DNA of 64,000 bases from Mesostigma viride (lineage: Eukaryota; Streptophyta; Mesostigmatophyceae; Mesostigmatales; Mesostigmataceae): the NCBI GenBank assembly GCA_009746045.1, contig RPFO01000296.1:2848798-2912797 (forward strand). Direction: 5' to 3'. Shown here piece after piece: positions 10,201-21,119 of the stretch. The first letter of the stretch is position 1. Every line of letters starts with the position of its first letter. The position numbers and the translations under genes were made by a program. The notes under the pieces were generated by a model, which saw only the letters and a program-made list of their open reading frames with translations, did no database searches and was not told the origin of the DNA.

Positions 10201-11437
10201 AATTTTAATCCCTGAGTGTGCAGGCACAGCGGGCAGGGGGCAGAGACCCCCTCTCTTCCCTCAGTGCATGCCACAGGCACGAGGCATGCCACGTACAGGG
10301 TGCATGAATCAGACCCGTCGAAACAACGCGGCATCCCCTGTGGGTGCAATAAAGCTTCGACATATATATATAGCAAAAGCATGCTACTATGCAAAATTAA
10401 GCACTAAGCGGCCGGGGCAGTAGTGCTGCCCCATGGTCCCGTGGCCACAGATAAGCTTGAAACTCGTTCAGAGACGCCGACCGTTTGGGAGAATGCGGTA
10501 AAGGCAGGCCTCTCCCGGAGCCTAACGGGTTTTATAGTTAGGGGCATACCCTGGGTTCACCCATGTCAGTGCAACCCCCCCAATCACCGGCCAAAATGCC
10601 ATGCACTCCACGGCGTCCATATTATCACGTTTATCCTGCGTTACATCCACCGGTGAGCCCTAATTGGCAGAGGTCCGTATGGCGTACGCGCAATATTCGT
10701 TGCTCCTACTGGAAAACTCTGCGATGTCCTGCTGGCCAGTTCGCGAGCTCCAGATGTAGTAACCATCGAAAAATTTTGTGCTGTTGTTGCTCAAACTTTT
10801 GTCTTACTGTATGAAACCAGTTACAAATGCGCAGGCTGCTCACACATGACCTGCCGCCCACCGCCTGTATGTGAGTGGTTTGCTGGCCGGCTTGCTGCAG
10901 CTGCTCCCCGGCAGGCACACAGCCCAACTACGAGTTTACTCGGCATGCGATCCATGTGTGTCCATCTGAATGCGCTCCACTGCGTGCGGTAGCGGACGAG
11001 GCACAGTCCGTGATCGAGTTGGCAAGTATCCTTATAACAATATGTCTCTCTCTATAAACTATAATAATCTGGCAACTGGACCGTGTCATTTTAGATATCG
11101 GTCACCGACGCATACAACTGGCGAAGCCTTGCGCACCTGAGGGTAACAGGTTTAAATCAAGCACGTTAGGAACAACTAGCTAGTTTACCTTTTTTTGCTT
11201 CTCATTTGTTGCTCCGTTTCCTTTTGCCAAACGTTCGAGCCCCAGTACAGCTCAGTAGCACACACTCCTTGGCGAGGCTAGCGCCACCCGCACTATAGGC
11301 GGCGGTACGTGGGGTCACGCATCTCTCTAGCCGGGGATCGACTGGCCACAAAAAAAGTACAAGCTCCGACGTCGTGGGCGCAACTTGTAACGTAAGTAAG
11401 TAAGCACTTGCGTGTCATGCGTATGGGCCTGCCGTTA
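10201..11437 (+). other. No gene recognised
   Basis: Unique-looking sequence with short open frames only. The last 60 bp (AACGTAAGTAAGTAAGC..CTTGCGTGTCATGC) resemble one arm of the foldback element at 14194-14566. That suggests the hAT-like element at 11438 inserted into a relative of it. Confidence 0.45.
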
Positions 11438-12751
11438 CAGTGACTGGCCATACGCCGTATTATACGCCGTATGAAGCGTATTATTCGCGATACGCGAGCG
11501 GCGCGTATGAAAATAGGGTACTTTCATACGCGCCGCGTATTTTTGCGTATTTTCGCGTATTTTCGCGTATTTTTGGCGTATTTTTGGCTTACGAGGTGGG
11601 TTTTGGCATCATTTTACAGCCCGCGTTGCTTGCCTAGACTGCGGCGCGACCTGTAGTAGGAACAAATAATTGTGTGATGAGCTAGCTAGTGTATAATGTG
11701 CACTAAACGTTCATTGTGACTTGTGAAGGCGGGAATGTGAAGGCGGGAAGGCTGAAGATTCATCATCAAGAAGGTGATAAGGTGTGCCCTGCAGCAATGT
11801 CGTGGTCGTGTGGCACCTATATCGTAGCATATCGACATCCAGGCATGGCTGACACGAATGAGGAGTCAATGGAACACGATGATGATGTGCGGCCCGATGA
11901 AGAAGAGGCCACATCCGAAACTGTCTGGACATACATCAGCAAAGAGCGCATCCTCACGAATGGGCAGCAGACAAATAATAACTACTACATGGATGATGGA
12001 GTACTCCGTTACAGGCTGCTGGTCGAGCAGGCGGAGAAGGAAAGCAATACCAGGAAGAGGAAGGCGACTAGTGACGCCAACAAGAAGCAGGCTATAGGAT
12101 GTGCGGCGGCAGGCTTGCAGACGTTGTAGAAACCGACGCCTTTAACTGGGTGTCCGCTCATGCCAGCAACACCTCGGGGCGCGCTGCTGGGGCGGCTGGG
12201 CCAAGCGGATCATCAAAGGGCCAATCCACCGACGGTAATTTGCCCGTACCTTATGGGCTCAGCAAAGAGCAGCTGGACGAGGAGCTGTGCAAGGCATTCA
12301 TTTGCGCCTTTCAATGCCATCGACGCCCTTCAATGTCATCGACACCTCGGGGCAATGTATAGTGCATGCATATCTTGAGTTCTATAAATTTATTATCCTT
12401 TCCAGTGAGTTGTGAATTGATACTGGTATTGATACTTAGTTGCATGTTGTCTCGATTTTGAAGAGAAACTATCAAGTTAGACCGTTAATTAGAAACTATG
12501 CTTGTATTTAGGTAGTGATGGCAATGCCAAGGTCATGATATACATATCATGTATAGACAAAAGGTATGGCAAAAACACCAGCAGACCATGCTAATTGGTT
12601 GCTCAGAATGTTGAAAAACCCTCAAAACCATGCCAAAAAAGGGGGTTTCAACAGTTAGCGTACGATTAGCGTATAATACATTATACACCGCGTATTATAT
12701 ATTATACACATGGGGCCGCGTACGACGCGTATCGCGTATGGCCAGTCACTG
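11438..12751 (+). mobile_element. hAT-like non-autonomous element, copy A
   Basis: Terminal inverted repeats begin CAGTGACTGGCCATACGC and end GCGTATGGCCAGTCACTG. Both sub-termini are packed with GCGTAT/ATACGC motifs, likely transposase-binding sites. No clear 8-bp duplication remains, but copy B (45166-50981) has a perfect one. The interior carries one decayed ORF and no catalytic transposase domain. At 1314 bp it gives the approximate uninterrupted length of the family. Confidence 0.82.
11845..12129 (+). pseudogene. Decayed ORF of hAT-like element A
   Basis: It starts MADTNEESMEHDDDVRPDEE and contains VWTYISKERIL and a VLRYRLLVEQAEKES helix. It is cut short by an indel near 12090, where copy B reads on. 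The rest of the frame can be followed at 12099-12362 in another register. The acidic N-terminus and the VW-Y segment recall the start of a DNA-binding transposase N-terminal region, but no zinc ligands or DDE residues are visible, so the function is unknown. Confidence 0.5.
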
Positions 12752-13298
12752 CATGCCAAGGAGTACTATGAAGTGAGACAACTATGCCTGGACGCATGGC
12801 GATCCAACGTCGTGGAATTAGGACTATATAGGGTATTTGTCTGAGGGGAAAGACGCGAAGGCCGCGGGAGCCGCTTGGCTATCTCTAGGTAGACCTGCAG
12901 TGGAGGGAGACAGAGGTTAACAAGAAAGGTTGCTGGGAAAACACACATGTATACACACACGCACACACACCACCACTACCTGAACACAAACAACCAAAAC
13001 TACTAAGAAGGAAAAGAGGAAACGCATACAAATGTCACTACACGAAGGGGCTAAAAGAATAAGTAAGGAACTCGTATACATTACAAAGGGAAAACAAAAA
13101 AAAAGAAAAAAGAAAGAAAGAAAAAAGAAAAAAATGTAAATGGTAGTATTAAATACGAACAATAATTAAAAAAAGACAAAGTAAAGAGTAATAATAATAA
13201 CAAAAACAAAAATAAAATAAAGGAAAGCTCATTGCTGGGATGTGGTGAGGCACAGCACGCGATGTTGGAGTATGGGTCAGGAGTTCGATTTTTCAGCG
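12752..13298 (+). other. Low-complexity spacer
   Basis: It holds a segment (about 12768-12870) also found at 14655-14750, a short (AC)n near 12953-12970, and a purine A-rich run at 13085-13220 (AAAGAAAGAAAAAAG type). No gene seen. Confidence 0.55.
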
Positions 13299-13382
13299 CC
13301 CGTTAATTAATTAATTAATTAAATAATGAAACTCGTGCTCCCGTTGGGGAGTCACGGAGCACCAAAGTGCTTTTAATCCCTG
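13299..13382 (-). mobile_element. LINE 3' terminal hairpin and TTAA tail
   Basis: (TTAA)5 at 13301-13322 and the hairpin GTGCTCCCGTTGGGGAGTCA with GGAGCAC, the third copy of this terminus in the window. Confidence 0.68.
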
Positions 13383-13559
13383 TGTGTGCACAACAGGAAG
13401 AAAGGGCAGAGACCCCCTTCAGTTTCTCCTTCATGCCAGAAGAGTCATGCCACAGCTGCAATCAGACAATGGAAACGATCCGGAAAGATCTGTGGTTGCA
13501 GTAAGACCCATGTGAGCATATCATGTAACAAGTCCAAACCATGTCATGTAACAAATCCG

Positions 13560-14045
13560 ACACCGGCGCCGCCTCCTCTTTGCCGGCCGGCCATCTTGCC
13601 CGCACAGACCAGGTGAATACCAATGTGGGCCCTGCCGGGGGGCACCTCCACGGGCCAACCAGGTAGACACCTCCTCCTATGGCAGGGTCCGGGCCTTGTC
13701 CCATCGCAACCCACTGGCAAACTTGCGCGCGCCGGGCACCGGCGCGGCCGGCGCGACCCGGACCTATGTGACACAAAGTGCTTGAAGATGCAGGGCTTCT
13801 GGGACTATCCGGACTCCGCGCCCGCATGATTGACAAGGAGAAATGGGCTGCCATCTGCATGCGATAAGCACCTTCCTGAGGGGTATGCTCCTGTTTTCTC
13901 CCCACGGGCCCCGCGGCCCGTTGCTAGCCAGGGTAGAAGTCCGCAGGTGGAGGTTATTGCCGGTCCTGAGGATTGCCGCTAGTACAGTACCGCCTCGTCT
14001 GCCATTACAGTAGAGGACAGCTCGGATGAGGATTACATCCCCATC
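13560..14045 (+). pseudogene. LINE remnant, RT C-terminal tail
   Basis: + strand fragments read a GHLARTDQVNT-like segment, then GLLGLSGLRARMIDKEKWAA with several frameshifts. The same segment occurs inverted at 15150-15530, so the two copies form an inverted pair around the foldback element at 14194-14566. Confidence 0.6.
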
Positions 14046-14193
14046 TAGTGGTTGGGGGATGATGCAGACGATATTTGTTTCAACTTTTGTGTCATTTTCG
14101 GGCAAATGGGTATATTTTTTACTAGCCAATCATGGACCAAAGAGGTGAGAGGGGAAATGAGTATCAGCGAATCCTTTTAATTAAACTTTTGTG

Positions 14194-14566
14194 TAATTAT
14201 TTTTCTAATGAGATTAGCATATAGTACTCCGTCATTAGACCCCAAGTGTTGGATAGGAGACCCCCGGCCAGGCACCATGGGCGCTGCTACGTCCTGGCTA
14301 TGCTCAGATTACTTGCCCACGCTCCTTGTTACATAAGTAAGTAAGTAAGTACTTGCGTGTCATGCACAAAGGCATGCCACGGAGTACTATTGCCTTTGCG
14401 CATGACACGCAAGTACTTACTTACTTATGTAACAAGGAGCGTGGGCAAGTAACCTGAGCATAGCCAGGACGTAGCAGCGCCCATGGTGCCTGGCCGGGGG
14501 TCTTCTATCCAACACTTGGGGTCTAACGACGGAGTACTATATGCTGATCTCATTAGAAAATAATTA
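14194..14566. mobile_element. Foldback element, about 180-bp arms
   Basis: The left arm 14194-14374 and right arm 14391-14566 are near-perfect reverse complements, separated by a 16-bp loop. The arms include a (TAAG)n run and an AAGTACTTGCGTGTCATGC segment. No ORF. Transcribed RNA would fold into one long hairpin. Confidence 0.9.
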
Positions 14567-15060
14567 CAATTTATCAAGGAGACAACCAGCGCAGGCCAGA
14601 AATCAGGAGATAATTATACACAAAAGTTACAAACATCGTCTGCATGATGCCCCAACCATATATGAAGTGAGATAAGTATTCCTGGACACATGGCGATCCA
14701 ACGCCGTGCCAAGGACTAGGGTAGTTGTCCGAGAGGAAAGAAGCGAAGACCGCGGGGGATCGATATAGTCACTAGAGGGGGATATAATTCTCATCTGAGC
14801 TGTTGTCTACTGTAATGGCAGACTAGGCGGTAGTATCGCGGCTATTATATTAAATAAAATTAAATTAAATTATAACATGCCTCCGTTGGGAGATCATGTA
14901 ACACATATTCCATGATGGATGGGTGGAGTGGAGGAAGCCGCGTAATCGAACTACCTAACTCTAAGCGATTAGTCTAGAAAACACTAACTACTGGACACTA
15001 CCCTCCAACCCCACCGCCCTCGCCTCCAGGCCCAGACAGTCCAGCCAGGTCTGAATGTGC
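14567..15060 (-). pseudogene. LINE 3' UTR joined to an RT scrap
   Basis: 14862-14905 is the LINE tail plus hairpin, and 14930-14990 is the shared 3' UTR. 15015-15060 is the complement of 18597-18641, next to the YADD box, so the copy has a large internal deletion. 14570-14615 carries the dispersed motif ATCAAGGAGACAACC...GGCCAGAAATC. Confidence 0.6.
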
Positions 15061-16021
15061 TCGGGGCGCGCGATCCTCGATCGCGGCTATCCTCAGGGGC
15101 AATTACCTCCACCAGCGGACTTCTAACCTGCATTCTACTGCATATGCTGCCAATGGGCCGCGCGCCGGGGCCCGTGGGGACAAAACAGGAGCATGCCCCT
15201 CAGGAAGGTGCCTATCGCAGCCGGCAGCCCATTTCTCCTTGCATGTCAATCATGCAGACGCGCGGAGTACAGATAGCGCCCCCAGAAGCCCTGCATCCTC
15301 AAGCAATTGTGTCAGTGACATAGGTCCCGGGTCGCGCCGCGTCGGTGCGGGGCGCGCGCAAGTTCGCCAGTGGGTTGTGACGTGGGACAAGGGGACCCTG
15401 CCATAGTAGGAGGAAGCTAGGTGTCTTCCTCGGGTTGGCCAGTCCTAAGCCCGCCCGCAGGGCCCAGCATCGGAATTCACTTGGTCTGTGCGGGCAAGAT
15501 GGCCCTCAAAGAGGAGGCGGCGGTGTCGGATGGTTGATGGTATGCATGCGGGTGACAAGTGGGAGCTCGCAGTAGAGCTCGCAGTAGAGCTCGGCCCGGT
15601 GCGGCGCTCTTGGTATAGCGTACGCTGATCGAGGATGTTCACGACGGAGCATTTGAGTGACCATGCCCGGCGTGGCAAGCTGCTTGCTCAGCGCCGGGTC
15701 CAGGGTCCACGCCTCGCAGCCGTACAGGAGGATGCTGAGGACCAGGGCCTTGTCGATCATGACAGAATGCGCTTGAGCCGCTCACTCAGGTAGCGACATA
15801 TCCAGAATCTGTCGAGGCGGCGGAGGGCCGCCCAGGCCTGGCCTATGCGGCCGCATGTTGGTGTCGTCGGCCGTGGAGGGGAGCCAGCTGCCAAGGATCG
15901 AGCTTGAAGCGAGTAGCCGGGGGGGCGGGGCTTCCGTCCAGCAGGACCGGAGGGTGGCAGGGGTGGTCCCATCGGGGAAGCCGATGGCCGTGACCTCCGC
16001 TTTCAGTTGCTGATCAATCAT
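15061..16021 (-). pseudogene. LINE remnant, RT thumb region
   Basis: On the - strand, 16021-15782 gives a segment with SSSILGSWLPSTADD and 15760-15506 gives MIDKALVLSILLYGCEAWTL, followed by GHLARTDQVN near 15490. At least three frameshifts separate these blocks. It abuts the + strand copy at 16022 back to back. Confidence 0.7.
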
Positions 16022-16160
16022 AAGCCCCTAAGTAATGAGGACTTGTACGCTGATTTGCCCTATGTTTCCCACATTCTTAGGCACAGGCGCCTGGGCCTAG
16101 CCGGGCACCCTGGCCCGCACAGATCAGGTCGACACATCAGATAGACTATATATAGCTGGC

Positions 16161-17313
16161 CCTTTGCCCTTCGTCACCGCCATCCAGGAGGCCTATGCTG
16201 AGATCCAGCAGGCCTGTTCTCCCGTCCGTGCCGCTCAGGCGGCACAGCGCCACCTCCCTCGCGGCACTCCCTCGGTCGCCTCCGTTCAATCTCCCGCCGC
16301 ATTCCCTGCTCGCGTCATCGATAAACACCAGAAAACCTACGCGGGTATTCTGCACACGGCTGATTGGATTGCTCTTTTCGCGGACCTCAACGCCCAGGGA
16401 CGTGCGTGGCTGTTCTCGCTTTCCTTGCGGAGTGTGGGCTCGGCGTACCTTCGTGCTCTTCCCATGGCCCCCCCATTCGCCTTGGCTCCCAGCCACTACT
16501 CGGTGGCGCTCCGGCACCAGCTATTTGCCCCGCAGCCTCTTGTTCCGGCCGGGCGGCCTTGTGGTAGCTGTGGGCAGCCGCTGGATCCCACGGGGACTCA
16601 CTACCTTGCCTGCATGGGGGGCCAACAGAATCAGAATTGGTATTTGTATTTGCACACTGTCCTCCTGACGGTGGTGCTCGCCATGATTCGGTCGGTTTTC
16701 CCCCACGCGAACATCCGGTCCGAGGATGCGGATGGCGCTGCCTTCTATTCCCCCAACCACCGGCCTGACATCGTGGTGCTGGACTTTGAGGGGGGTGGCC
16801 GGCATCTGCTTATCGACGTTTCGGTGGCGCGGCCCTTGGCTCTTAGCCACGTGGCTGGGGCCTCCCTCACGGCAGGTTACACGGCGGACCGGGCGGAGCG
16901 GGCCAAGCTCCTGGCCTACGGCGACGTCGGGCACCATCGTGTGGTGCCCTTTGTCCTGGAGGAGTTTGGGGCCATGGGGCCCCTGACCTCCGCCTTCTTC
17001 AAGGAGTGTTGCCGGCTCCGGGAGGACCGGCTGGACCTGGAGGGCCAGCGGGCCCCATGGTCGGCGCGGACCTGGACGTCATATTGGCGTCAGCGCTTGT
17101 CGGTGGCGCTGACTCGGGCCATGGCTGACATCATGCTCCGCCGTACGCGGGCTGATTTTGCGGTGCAGCAGGGCTATTAGGTTCCTCCCGTTAGGAGTTT
17201 CCATTGGTCTTATCGTAGTATAGAGATTTGACATGGCTCTGTATAGAGGTTTATAGCTGGGCGTTTGCTTTGGTTTGAGTGATTTCACTCTGCTGTAAGT
17301 AATTATATTTTTA
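16161..17313 (+). mobile_element. 5'-truncated LINE with restriction-like endonuclease
   Basis: The insertion is bounded by a perfect 13-bp duplication ATATATAGCTGGC (16148-16160 and 17314-17326). The older copy at 9170-9240 shows the uninterrupted target. The 3' UTR runs from 17181 to a T/A-rich end with no poly(A). A second, shorter copy of the same 3' end lies at 50464-50773. Confidence 0.88.
16164..17180 (+). CDS. C-terminal part of LINE polyprotein: zinc finger and PD-(D/E)XK-like endonuclease
   Basis: Open for 338 codons to a natural stop but with no ATG at the left edge, because the element is 5'-truncated and the RT is missing. A CCHC finger is visible (C133, C136, H146, C150, counting from 16164). 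It is followed by RPDIVV (D202), LLIDVSV (D218) and RAERAKLLAYGD (K248, Y252). This CCHC then RPD-x15-D then K-x3-Y order matches the restriction-like endonuclease at the C-terminus of R2/CRE/Dualen-type LINEs, which nicks target DNA for target-primed reverse transcription. Nothing interrupts the frame, so the copy is young compared with its neighbours. The endonuclease call rests on motif order and spacing only. Confidence 0.7.
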   Translation: MPFVTAIQEAYAEIQQACSPVRAAQAAQRHLPRGTPSVASVQSPAAFPARVIDKHQKTYAGILHTADWIALFADLNAQGRAWLFSLSLRSVGSAYLRALPMAPPFALAPSHYSVALRHQLFAPQPLVPAGRPCGSCGQPLDPTGTHYLACMGGQQNQNWYLYLHTVLLTVVLAMIRSVFPHANIRSEDADGAAFYSPNHRPDIVVLDFEGGGRHLLIDVSVARPLALSHVAGASLTAGYTADRAERAKLLAYGDVGHHRVVPFVLEEFGAMGPLTSAFFKECCRLREDRLDLEGQRAPWSARTWTSYWRQRLSVALTRAMADIMLRRTRADFAVQQGY

Positions 17314-17755
17314 ATATATAGCTGGCACCAAGCCCGCCCATCCTGGGCGCGATATGACCTCACCTGGCGTGCCCCAGGCCGCGCGTGGCAGGGCCGCCAC
17401 CCGTGGACTTTTCGTTATAGACTGGGCATGGACATGTGCTACACTAGACGTGACGGGCTCACACCCGGGCAGCCTCCTGGTTTGTCTGTAATATGGAGGC
17501 AGATGGTACGCAAGGATAGATGGCAAGTAGTGATGAAGGAGACCTGGCACCCCCAAGTCTGTGGGGGCTCCACGTGTGACCGCGTATGGCATGCATAGCG
17601 ATTAACGAGCCGTGGTGCCCACAACACTGTAACTAGGACCTAGATAGCTTACACCATCCATTCCATCCCATGTTCCCCTCCCACTGCATGAGGACTTATG
17701 CTCACGTGACGCAGTCACGTGTCTATTAACTGGGTTAATTAATTAATTAATCATA

Positions 17756-18469
17756 AGCAAAATATGGTGTTGTTCTTAGTCAGTTACATCGTTTTTCCCG
17801 TCTTTGTTCTTATCGTGTCGATTTCATCACGACTAGAGCTTGTTGAACTCTTGCATCGTTTGTTGGTCAAAGACTATGACCGAGACATTATGCTCCGTCA
17901 AGTCCGGTGTTTTTTGCAACGTCACCCACATCTGTTCGGTGCTGCCCCTTGGCACAAGCTCTACAAACAGGTCGTGGACCGGCTGGATCGCATAGTATCT
18001 CCGCACATCTGAACCCTGTGATACCAGATCTCCTTTGCGGCCGTTCCGAGCTTGGCACTGGATTCGTTGTCCACATCGTCGCGTCGCTGCAGCAACACAA
18101 TGTTTTCTGGCATACGCGGGCTTTTGGTTCCTAACGCACATTTGAAAGTGCTGTTCTCCGGCTTTTTGCCTTTGCACCGTGTGCAGTTCTTGGACGTTTG
18201 GAATCATGGCATGGCTAACGTAATGACTGACTAGCTAGACCTTTTCAGTGGTTTTCCATTTGCGGGTATTTCCTCGTAAATGGTGGGAGAGCGATCGCAG
18301 TAATGGTGCTCACTGGTCACTAGACACTCCCAGCCAGTTAGGCTCGAAACACACGCCCTGATCAAGCATGCTGTTTCCGGCCCCACCGTCTAGGTCATCT
18401 AGTCGCTCTACACGTAAGCCAGCCATAATTTCAATGCACAAGGCTACACATTTCCATCACCATTCGCGC
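17756..18469 (-). other. Possible coding fragment, strand unclear
   Basis: The + strand has an 82-codon ORF (17764-18012) with a hydrophobic N-terminus. The - strand has a 124-codon ORF (18207-17833), and in another - frame a stretch reads TSKNCTRCKGKKPENSTFKC, then MPENIVLLQRRDDVDNE. The last looks most protein-like (CxxC pair), but no family is recognised and the frames are broken. Confidence 0.25.
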
Positions 18470-19592
18470 TTTACTGCTCTTAAGGGGTTCGAGCCAGGCT
18501 TGGACATCCTTTAACGAGAAAGAGCATGGTGGGGTTCGACCTGGTTACCGCCTGGCCGACCTGATTTATGCGGATGACACCACCCTCATCGAGAGCCCCG
18601 AGCACATTCAGACCTGGCTGGACTGTCTGGGCCTGGAGGCGAGGGCGGTGGGAATGGAGATTAGTGTCAAAACTGAGGCGATGATGATTGGGGCCTCCAG
18701 TACACCGCCGCTGCCGCGCCTGCTCGACGGGACGACGGTCCCGTTCCGCGATCGCTTCAAGCTGTTGGGGAGCTGGCTCCCTGACACCGCCGACGATGTG
18801 GACACCCACATCGGCCTGGCCTGGGCTAGGCTTCGCTCGCTCAACACCTACTGGCGCTCCAAGGGCCTGGGCGACCACCGCAAGCGCATGCTCTTCAAGG
18901 TCCTCGTCCTTACGGTGCTCACGTATGGCGCCGAGGCGTGGACAATCACACCCACACTGGCAGCCAGGCTAGACGGCAAGGTTTACAGGATGCTCCGACA
19001 GGTCCTGAACGTAGGGTTTTCCAAGCGCCCGTCCTCAGAGTCTTTGTATCAGGGCATGCCTCGTATTTCGGACGAGATTAGACAGCGTAGGATAGCATTT
19101 GTAGGGCACCTTGCTCGCACTAGCCAGGTCGACACCGCCCTTGGTCTGGCAGGCCCCCAGCGGCTTGGCCAGCCAGGACGGCACTTTTTGACCTGGCCTG
19201 GCCCCAAGGACATTCCCAAAAAGGTAGGGAAACATGTCACGAACTACGTGCAGATGTTGCTGGATGACCTACTGGTCCCAGCTAGCCCAGTTTGAATACC
19301 GCATCCACTCTCTCTCCCTTCTTTGGACTGCCATGCAGAACAAGACGCGGTGAAAGAGGATTGTCAAGGCTCACACGCCCGACCCTGTGGGCAAACCACC
19401 TCCCCCCAAGCGGAGGAGGCGTTTTGATGAGTAGGGTAGTTAGGATTTTTTTTTCTAGACTAGCTAGATTAGAGTTAGGTTAGTTCGATTACGCGGCTCC
19501 TTCCATCCCACCCATCCATTAAGGAATATGTGCTACATGATCTCCCAACGGAGGCATGTTATAATTTAATTTAATTTTTAATCACCATTCAT
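18470..19592 (+). pseudogene. LINE remnant with RT catalytic box, thumb and 3' end
   Basis: The best preserved APE-class LINE piece. DLIYADDTTLIESPEHIQ lies at 18561-18614 (YADD at 18567-18578). It is followed by GMEISVKTEAMMIG, FKLLGSWLPDTADDVDTHI, FKVLVLTVLTYGAEAWTIT, ESLYQGMPRISDEIRQRRI and GHLARTSQVDT, open to a stop at 19295. Further C-terminal sequence (FFGLPCRTRR..., then a basic tail) follows in another frame. The 3' UTR ends in the CTCC-CAAC-GGAG hairpin and a TAATTTAATTTAATTTT tail near 19592. The fingers and endonuclease are absent. Confidence 0.82.
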
Positions 19593-19734
19593 CTTCATCA
19601 TCCTGAACGACTCGAACACACGGACAATTAAGATAACAGCAGGCTCGAGCTACCATGGTCCGGATTCTCCCGATTTCTGGCCTGCGATGGTTGTCTCCTT
19701 GATAAGCCCCACCACCTGCTGACTTCCAGTGACA

Positions 19735-20015
19735 AGCTATCTAGCCGGAGTTGGGCGGACTCCAGGGTCTCCATGTACAAGCGTCGTGTCATCAGCGTAG
19801 ATCAGTCGGTAGGGTGGGTCAACCCCGCCGTAGCTGGCGTACTCCGTGATCTCGATCCCCAGCGGGCGCCCCCGGTCCCTCCACCCGGACAAAGCGGGCT
19901 TGTGCACACCTCATAATATAGTCCACCATAATGATGAATAGATATGGGGAGAGCACACAGCCCTGCCACACCCCTGTGTGTTGTAACATAATAAAAAATG
20001 TAAACACACTGCATT
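19735..20015 (-). pseudogene. LINE RT palm fragment
   Basis: On the - strand: HTGVWQGCVLSPYLFIIMVD, then YRLIYADDTTLVHGDPG with a frameshift between. These are the consecutive GV-QGC-LSP and YADD blocks of a LINE reverse transcriptase. GVWQGC is a decayed form of the usual GVRQGC. Confidence 0.72.
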
Positions 20016-21119
20016 GCATTTACACGAGTCGGTTTTTTGTTCTAGCTTCCAATCGAGATTACAAGCTAATATAAATTATTCATCATACAAACAAAGTTTT
20101 CCTGACAAACTTCCTAGGTACCATATAAGTTTAAATCTGCGGGATGGTGCCCTGGCACTCACTGGGCCTTGTGGAAAGATGCTTCACCCATGGCTGATGG
20201 CTCCGATTGGAGTGCTATTGTCAACTAAGTAGAATTCTAAAAACCACACAGCTAGCTATGATGCCCCCATTACATGATAACCAGACCAGGGGCCTGGGGA
20301 GCCTTCGTCGTTCCATTAAGATGAAACTGATGCGAACTCCAGACGTAAACCTAGAACATCCAGCTATTAGCATACCTTATTATCCCGGTTATGGTATGCT
20401 GATAATGGGCTTTATGGCTTATTATTACAATACAAGAACGCCAGTAATAAATATACTAGACTAAAAAGTAATATCTATACTACTATTAAATTATCCAGAT
20501 TTCTGGCCTGTTCACATTGCTTGTCTCATTGATATGTAACTACACTACAAATGTCACTGTCCTGGAAATTAGCTCTACACCGGGGCAGGTTGTACAACCA
20601 CATTTGTTTGTGAAACCACGTTGTAAAACCGCGCGTACAAGGCACAGCTAGGACTATGTGCGGTTGACAGCATAACCACCAATTCACCAGGCTCCCCCCC
20701 TGAGCTCGTCGTGGTGTCGCATGCACCCTTGCAAGCATGGAGAGCCGTGCCCACTTGCAAGGGTGGGGAGACTGAGCTCGCAGTGGAGGAACACTATGTA
20801 TGAATGCAACACAAAATCATGAATGGGGATATGCCTCTGGGCACGATGGCATCTGCGCATGACCATGCGCCCACGCAGTGGGCAGGTGGCGAGTTCCAAG
20901 AAAGCTTCCTTCTTGTGCGGGCCATCGCTGAGGGCTGCGTGTACAACCACACTTGCAGGTATGCGGCCGCCGCGAGGGGTCGGCCATGTCAAGGAGACAA
21001 CCATGTCCCTTATTCCTTGGCGTTGGAAGATGTGGGCTTAGTGAAATTTGCGAACTCTTTCCGGAGAGAACGCTGGATGAACGCAGCCGAGAAGTAGTAG
21101 AGGATCGATTCTCGCTTTC
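20016..21119 (+). other. No gene recognised
   Basis: A 97-codon open frame (20804-21097) is the longest stretch and has no recognisable domain. Pieces of the dispersed motif (TTTCTGGCCTG at 20499, TCAAGGAGACAACCATG at 20988) occur here. Confidence 0.4.

Larger units (their letters stand above)
16022..17755 (+). pseudogene. LINE remnant split by a younger LINE
   Basis: 16022-16147 encodes ISNEDLY.ADLPYV...RRLGLAGH. The sequence resumes at 17327 and continues to the shared 3' end, including a C-terminal LGMDMCYTRRDGLTPGQPPG segment, the hairpin CACGTGACGCAGTCACGTG and a (TTAA)n tail at 17733-17750. The uninterrupted counterpart is 9076-9637. Confidence 0.75.

Noticed and set aside
11428-12760. 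8-bp target duplication of hAT-like copy A
   Set aside because: Flanks TGCCGTTA and CATGCCAA do not match; either decayed or lost. Only copy B has a clean duplication.
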